Shown here piece after piece: positions 61,832 through 64,000 of a DNA stretch of 64,000 nucleotides. Position numbers and translations under genes: made by a program. How positions within the stretch are numbered: the first letter of the stretch is position 1; the number at the start of each line of letters is the position of its first letter. Source of the stretch: Acidobacteriota bacterium (GTDB lineage Bacteria > Acidobacteriota > Blastocatellia > Pyrinomonadales > Pyrinomonadaceae); contig CP065000.1 in NCBI GenBank assembly GCA_016700075.1, positions 2,542,001 through 2,606,000 on the forward strand, read 5' to 3'. The notes under the pieces were generated by a model. It saw nothing but the letters and a program-made list of their open reading frames with translations. It was not told the origin of the DNA and searched no databases.

Positions 61832-62174
61832 TTCGGGACTTGAGTATCTTTCGATCCCGGGTCAACAGCGGCATTCCCTCGACTATACTGGTCGCCGCGA
61901 TGATCTCGTCCGCAGGATCGGACCGGAAATCCAACGCAACGCTCTGCCGGGCTATCTGTGGAGTGATCGGGAAAACAGTAAGCCGCCGCATCACTTTCCG
62001 GAAAACCGGGTCGTCAAAGTCAAACTCGATCCTGCCAAGTTGGGAAAGCTTGGCCAGCTCCCAGAGAACAATATCGGAGATCGCCAGAGATTGTCCGCGG
62101 ATCAGGTCTCGTTCGTCGGGAGGCAATTCTCCGTATAACGCGCCCAGCAGTATATGAGTATCAAGATTCAGCAT
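61812..62174 (-). CDS. PIN-domain toxin (VapC-like)
   Basis: 120 residues. All four acidic positions of the PIN active site are visible: LDTH (Asp5), SDIVLWELAKL (Glu), DPADEIIAATSI and LLTRDRKI. It is the probable RNase toxin of a type II pair, overlapping its antitoxin by 14 bases. It is a different subgroup from the PIN gene at 50.6 kb. Confidence 0.88.
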   Translation of the reverse strand: MLNLDTHILLGALYGELPPDERDLIRGQSLAISDIVLWELAKLSQLGRIEFDFDDPVFRKVMRRLTVFPITPQIARQSVALDFRSDPADEIIAATSIVEGMPLLTRDRKILKSRIVPFAK

Positions 62175-62391
62175 CCCATTTGATCCCGGTGGACATGATA
62201 TCGCCGTGTATCTTTATCGATCCCTTCATTGAGCCGAATATCTCGAAATCATCGTCCTTGATCGGAATGACCTTGGCGACAGGCTTACCCCGCTTCTCCA
62301 CGATGATCCCATCAGCCCCTAAATGATCAAATATCTGCAGGCATTTTGCTTTGAATTCTGTTGCACTTATTGTTTGTGTCTTAGTTTTCAT
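62161..62391 (-). CDS. Phd/YefM-type antitoxin
   Basis: 76 residues from the ATG at 62391; a GTG two codons upstream is possible. TISATEFKAKCLQIFDHL, VEKRGKPVAKVIPI and the C-terminal GDIMSTGIKWDA match Phd/YefM-family antitoxins that pair with PIN toxins. It binds its own promoter; a TAAAAT box lies 9 nt upstream of the ATG with direct repeats behind it. Confidence 0.85.
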   Translation of the reverse strand: MKTKTQTISATEFKAKCLQIFDHLGADGIIVEKRGKPVAKVIPIKDDDFEIFGSMKGSIKIHGDIMSTGIKWDAES

Positions 62392-62400
62392 ACCCACAAC

Positions 62401-62435
62401 ATTTTAGCACATGACCAGTCAGATGACCAGTTAAA
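62401..62435 (-). promoter_or_regulatory. Antitoxin promoter with 12-bp direct repeats
   Basis: On the minus strand the sequence reads ACTGGTCATCTG then ACTGGTCATGTG, two tandem 12-mers with one difference, followed directly by the -10 box TAAAAT (62406-62401). The first TGGTCA lies 17 nt before the -10 and could be the -35. The repeats are candidate antitoxin operators. Confidence 0.55.
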
Positions 62436-62444
62436 TCAACCATG

Positions 62445-64000
62445 CTATTCCGGGATCCCGACTCGTCTGACCAATTCCTTAAATCGCGGGTCGTCCCGCA
62501 GAGAACTAAGTGGTAATCGAATTTTGAGTTCTGCGATCTGTGGTTCGCGTTGATCATACGCTTTGTTCAGGTATTCAAACGCTTTATCCTTGTCCCCGAG
62601 TCGGGCATAGTCGACAGCAATTCGAAAGGCCGGTAGATAAGCATTTTTATCCTTCTCCAGACTTGATCTCTGACTGTCCAGTTGAATGTCTATTTGCTTT
62701 TGCACAAAGCCCTTATAACCGTCTTTTTCAAAAGCTAGTTGGAGGTCCTTAATGTTTTCCGGGCTAACGCCAAAGAGTAGTTTGATCTGGATAAGGCGTT
62801 GCTCAACGGCCTCGGAATACATGCCCTTGGCTTCATAAACGTCGGCGAGGTTATGGCGAGGACTCGGGGCGTCCGGAAACAACTCAATGGTTTTCTTAAA
62901 CTGAGCAATTGCTTCGTCCCGCTTGCCTCCAAGTTCAATCACTCTACCTTTTTGGTTATTTATGACCATCGACAACGGGTCAAGTTCAATAGCTTTATTT
63001 ATCTCCGATAGCGCTTGGTCGCCATTTCCCGAAAAATGATAGACCTCCGCAAGCCATTGATAAGCTGACGGATACTTTGGGTCGAGTTCGATCGATCTCT
63101 TTAGTTCTCTCTCAGCACCTTTAAGATCATAATCATAGTTGGTCAAGATCTGACCGAGCGAAGCATGGGCTTCCGCCAGATTTGGGTCAATTTCGAGGGC
63201 TTTCTGTACCGCCTGTTTTGCCAGCGGCATATATTCATTTGGCCTGAACGCGCCGTAATACGGCATCAAGGCCAATGTGTCGGCGAGTCCGGTGTGGGCC
63301 AGGGCATAGTTCGGGTCAACGGCGATCGCTTGCTGGAAATACTCTCTGGCTTTTTGAAAGTCTTCGGTCTTTCGTTTGTTCCAGTGAAAACGCCCCTTTA
63401 GGTAAAGCTGCTGTGCTTCGGAACTGGTCGTGTTAGTTTTGCTGACCCGCTCCTGTTCAATTGCCGTCAATTTCGAACGAAGTTTATCCGAAACAGTTTT
63501 AGCGATCTCGCTCTGCAATGAAACCAGATCGGATTGTTTGCGATTGTATTGCTCGCTCCAGATCACATCCTGAGTCTCGGTGTTGACGAGTTCGAGACTC
63601 AATTTCAGATCATCACCGCGTTGGGAAACCCTTCCCAACAAAACCGCTTGCACCTTCAATTCTTCCCCGATCTTCTTCGGCGAAGCGTCTTTGCCTTTGT
63701 AATAAAAAACCGTACTTCTTGCCTTTACCGACAAATTAGGAATATTCGACAAACTGCTGATCAATGTTTCCGTCATTCCGTCTGACAGATATTCAACATC
63801 CGCATTCCCGCTCTCATTGACGAACGGCATCACTGCGATGGAATTGATCTGCCCGCCGCCAGCTGAACTGAGATATCGGTAACCAACAAATCCGACAACC
63901 AGAAGGGCAACCGCAAGCGCCGCGGTGATCAGCGGCTTCGCCCGCCTGTCAGAACCACCTGCGGTAGCGGGTGGTTGAAGAATGGCGGTTTTCACGTCCG
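62445..64000 (-). CDS. FlgO-like plus TPR protein, 5'-truncated (probable kinase or regulator C-terminus)
   Basis: The frame is open to the window edge; a GTG at 63995 is probably internal. A membrane helix at about residues 22-40 (LITAALAVALLVVGFVGYRYL) is followed by a FlgO-like domain with IAVMPFVNESGNADVEYLSDG and then many TPR units (ALAHTGLADTLAL, AEAHASLGQIL, PSAYQWLAEVYHFSG). In Acidobacteriota this tail is usually carried by Ser/Thr protein kinases or winged-helix regulators, whose catalytic or DNA-binding part would lie beyond 64,000. Codon use is a little more AT-rich than in the centre of the window. Confidence 0.85.
   Translation of the reverse strand, partial: DVKTAILQPPATAGGSDRRAKPLITAALAVALLVVGFVGYRYLSSAGGGQINSIAVMPFVNESGNADVEYLSDGMTETLISSLSNIPNLSVKARSTVFYYKGKDASPKKIGEELKVQAVLLGRVSQRGDDLKLSLELVNTETQDVIWSEQYNRKQSDLVSLQSEIAKTVSDKLRSKLTAIEQERVSKTNTTSSEAQQLYLKGRFHWNKRKTEDFQKAREYFQQAIAVDPNYALAHTGLADTLALMPYYGAFRPNEYMPLAKQAVQKALEIDPNLAEAHASLGQILTNYDYDLKGAERELKRSIELDPKYPSAYQWLAEVYHFSGNGDQALSEINKAIELDPLSMVINNQKGRVIELGGKRDEAIAQFKKTIELFPDAPSPRHNLADVYEAKGMYSEAVEQRLIQIKLLFGVSPENIKDLQLAFEKDGYKGFVQKQIDIQLDSQRSSLEKDKNAYLPAFRIAVDYARLGDKDKAFEYLNKAYDQREPQIAELKIRLPLSSLRDDPRFKELVRRVGIPE

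Overview
The window is most consistent with a member of the Acidobacteriota, probably class Blastocatellia (Pyrinomonas-like). Gene content points there: a large Oar-like TonB-dependent receptor with an N-terminal carboxypeptidase-regulatory domain, a FlgO-like/TPR protein of the kind that ends kinases or transcription regulators in this group, Pro-Thr-linked multidomain secreted proteins, a characteristic small zinc ribbon, bacillithiol deacetylase BshB1 and a bacterial betaine-lipid pair. No rRNA or tRNA gene was found, so the assignment rests on protein families only. Coding density is high, GC is moderate to high, and many genes have strong hairpin-plus-T terminators.

Layout. 1-9.9 kb: two large secreted modular proteins (a LamG/Calx-beta protein cut by the window edge and an M36 metallopeptidase) that end in the same ~84-residue C-terminal domain. 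10.2-18.4 kb: a complete cell-elongation operon, mreB-mreC-mreD-mrdA-rodA followed by a class A penicillin-binding protein. 18.4-24.8 kb: esterase, lipoprotein, lipB, redoxin, PepSY protein, MBL hydrolase and bshB1. 24.8-28.2 kb: a PHP-family hydrolase and the btaA-btaB operon for the betaine lipid DGTS. 28.3-37.5 kb: a J-domain coiled-coil protein, a K+ channel with two RCK modules, a candidate small RNA, a BaiN-type flavoprotein, DinB, YceI, a VanX-type dipeptidase and a membrane Fe-S protein fused to a TPR domain. 37.7-49.4 kb: a large secreted orphan, PilZ, the TonB receptor, a GT4 glycosyltransferase, an M14 carboxypeptidase, recN and an asparaginase. 49.4-51.3 kb: a lower-GC accessory patch with a beta-propeller protein and a VapBC-like module. 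51.3-64 kb: a 1247-residue oxidoreductase resembling a fusion of the two Nfn subunits, a Wzc-like tyrosine autokinase, a lytic transglycosylase behind a structured leader, an MgtE-N/CBS protein, a second PIN toxin-antitoxin pair beside a zinc-ribbon fragment, and a truncated TPR protein.

Themes. Much of the window serves the envelope: wall elongation, peptidoglycan trimming, betaine lipids, polysaccharide export and secreted proteins. Many genes lack a Shine-Dalgarno sequence and have a -10-like hexamer 5 to 11 nt before the start codon, which suggests frequent leaderless transcription, including from shared divergent promoters. Three intergenic sites carry 7-bp tandem repeats, and two carry similar ~31-bp imperfect dyads.
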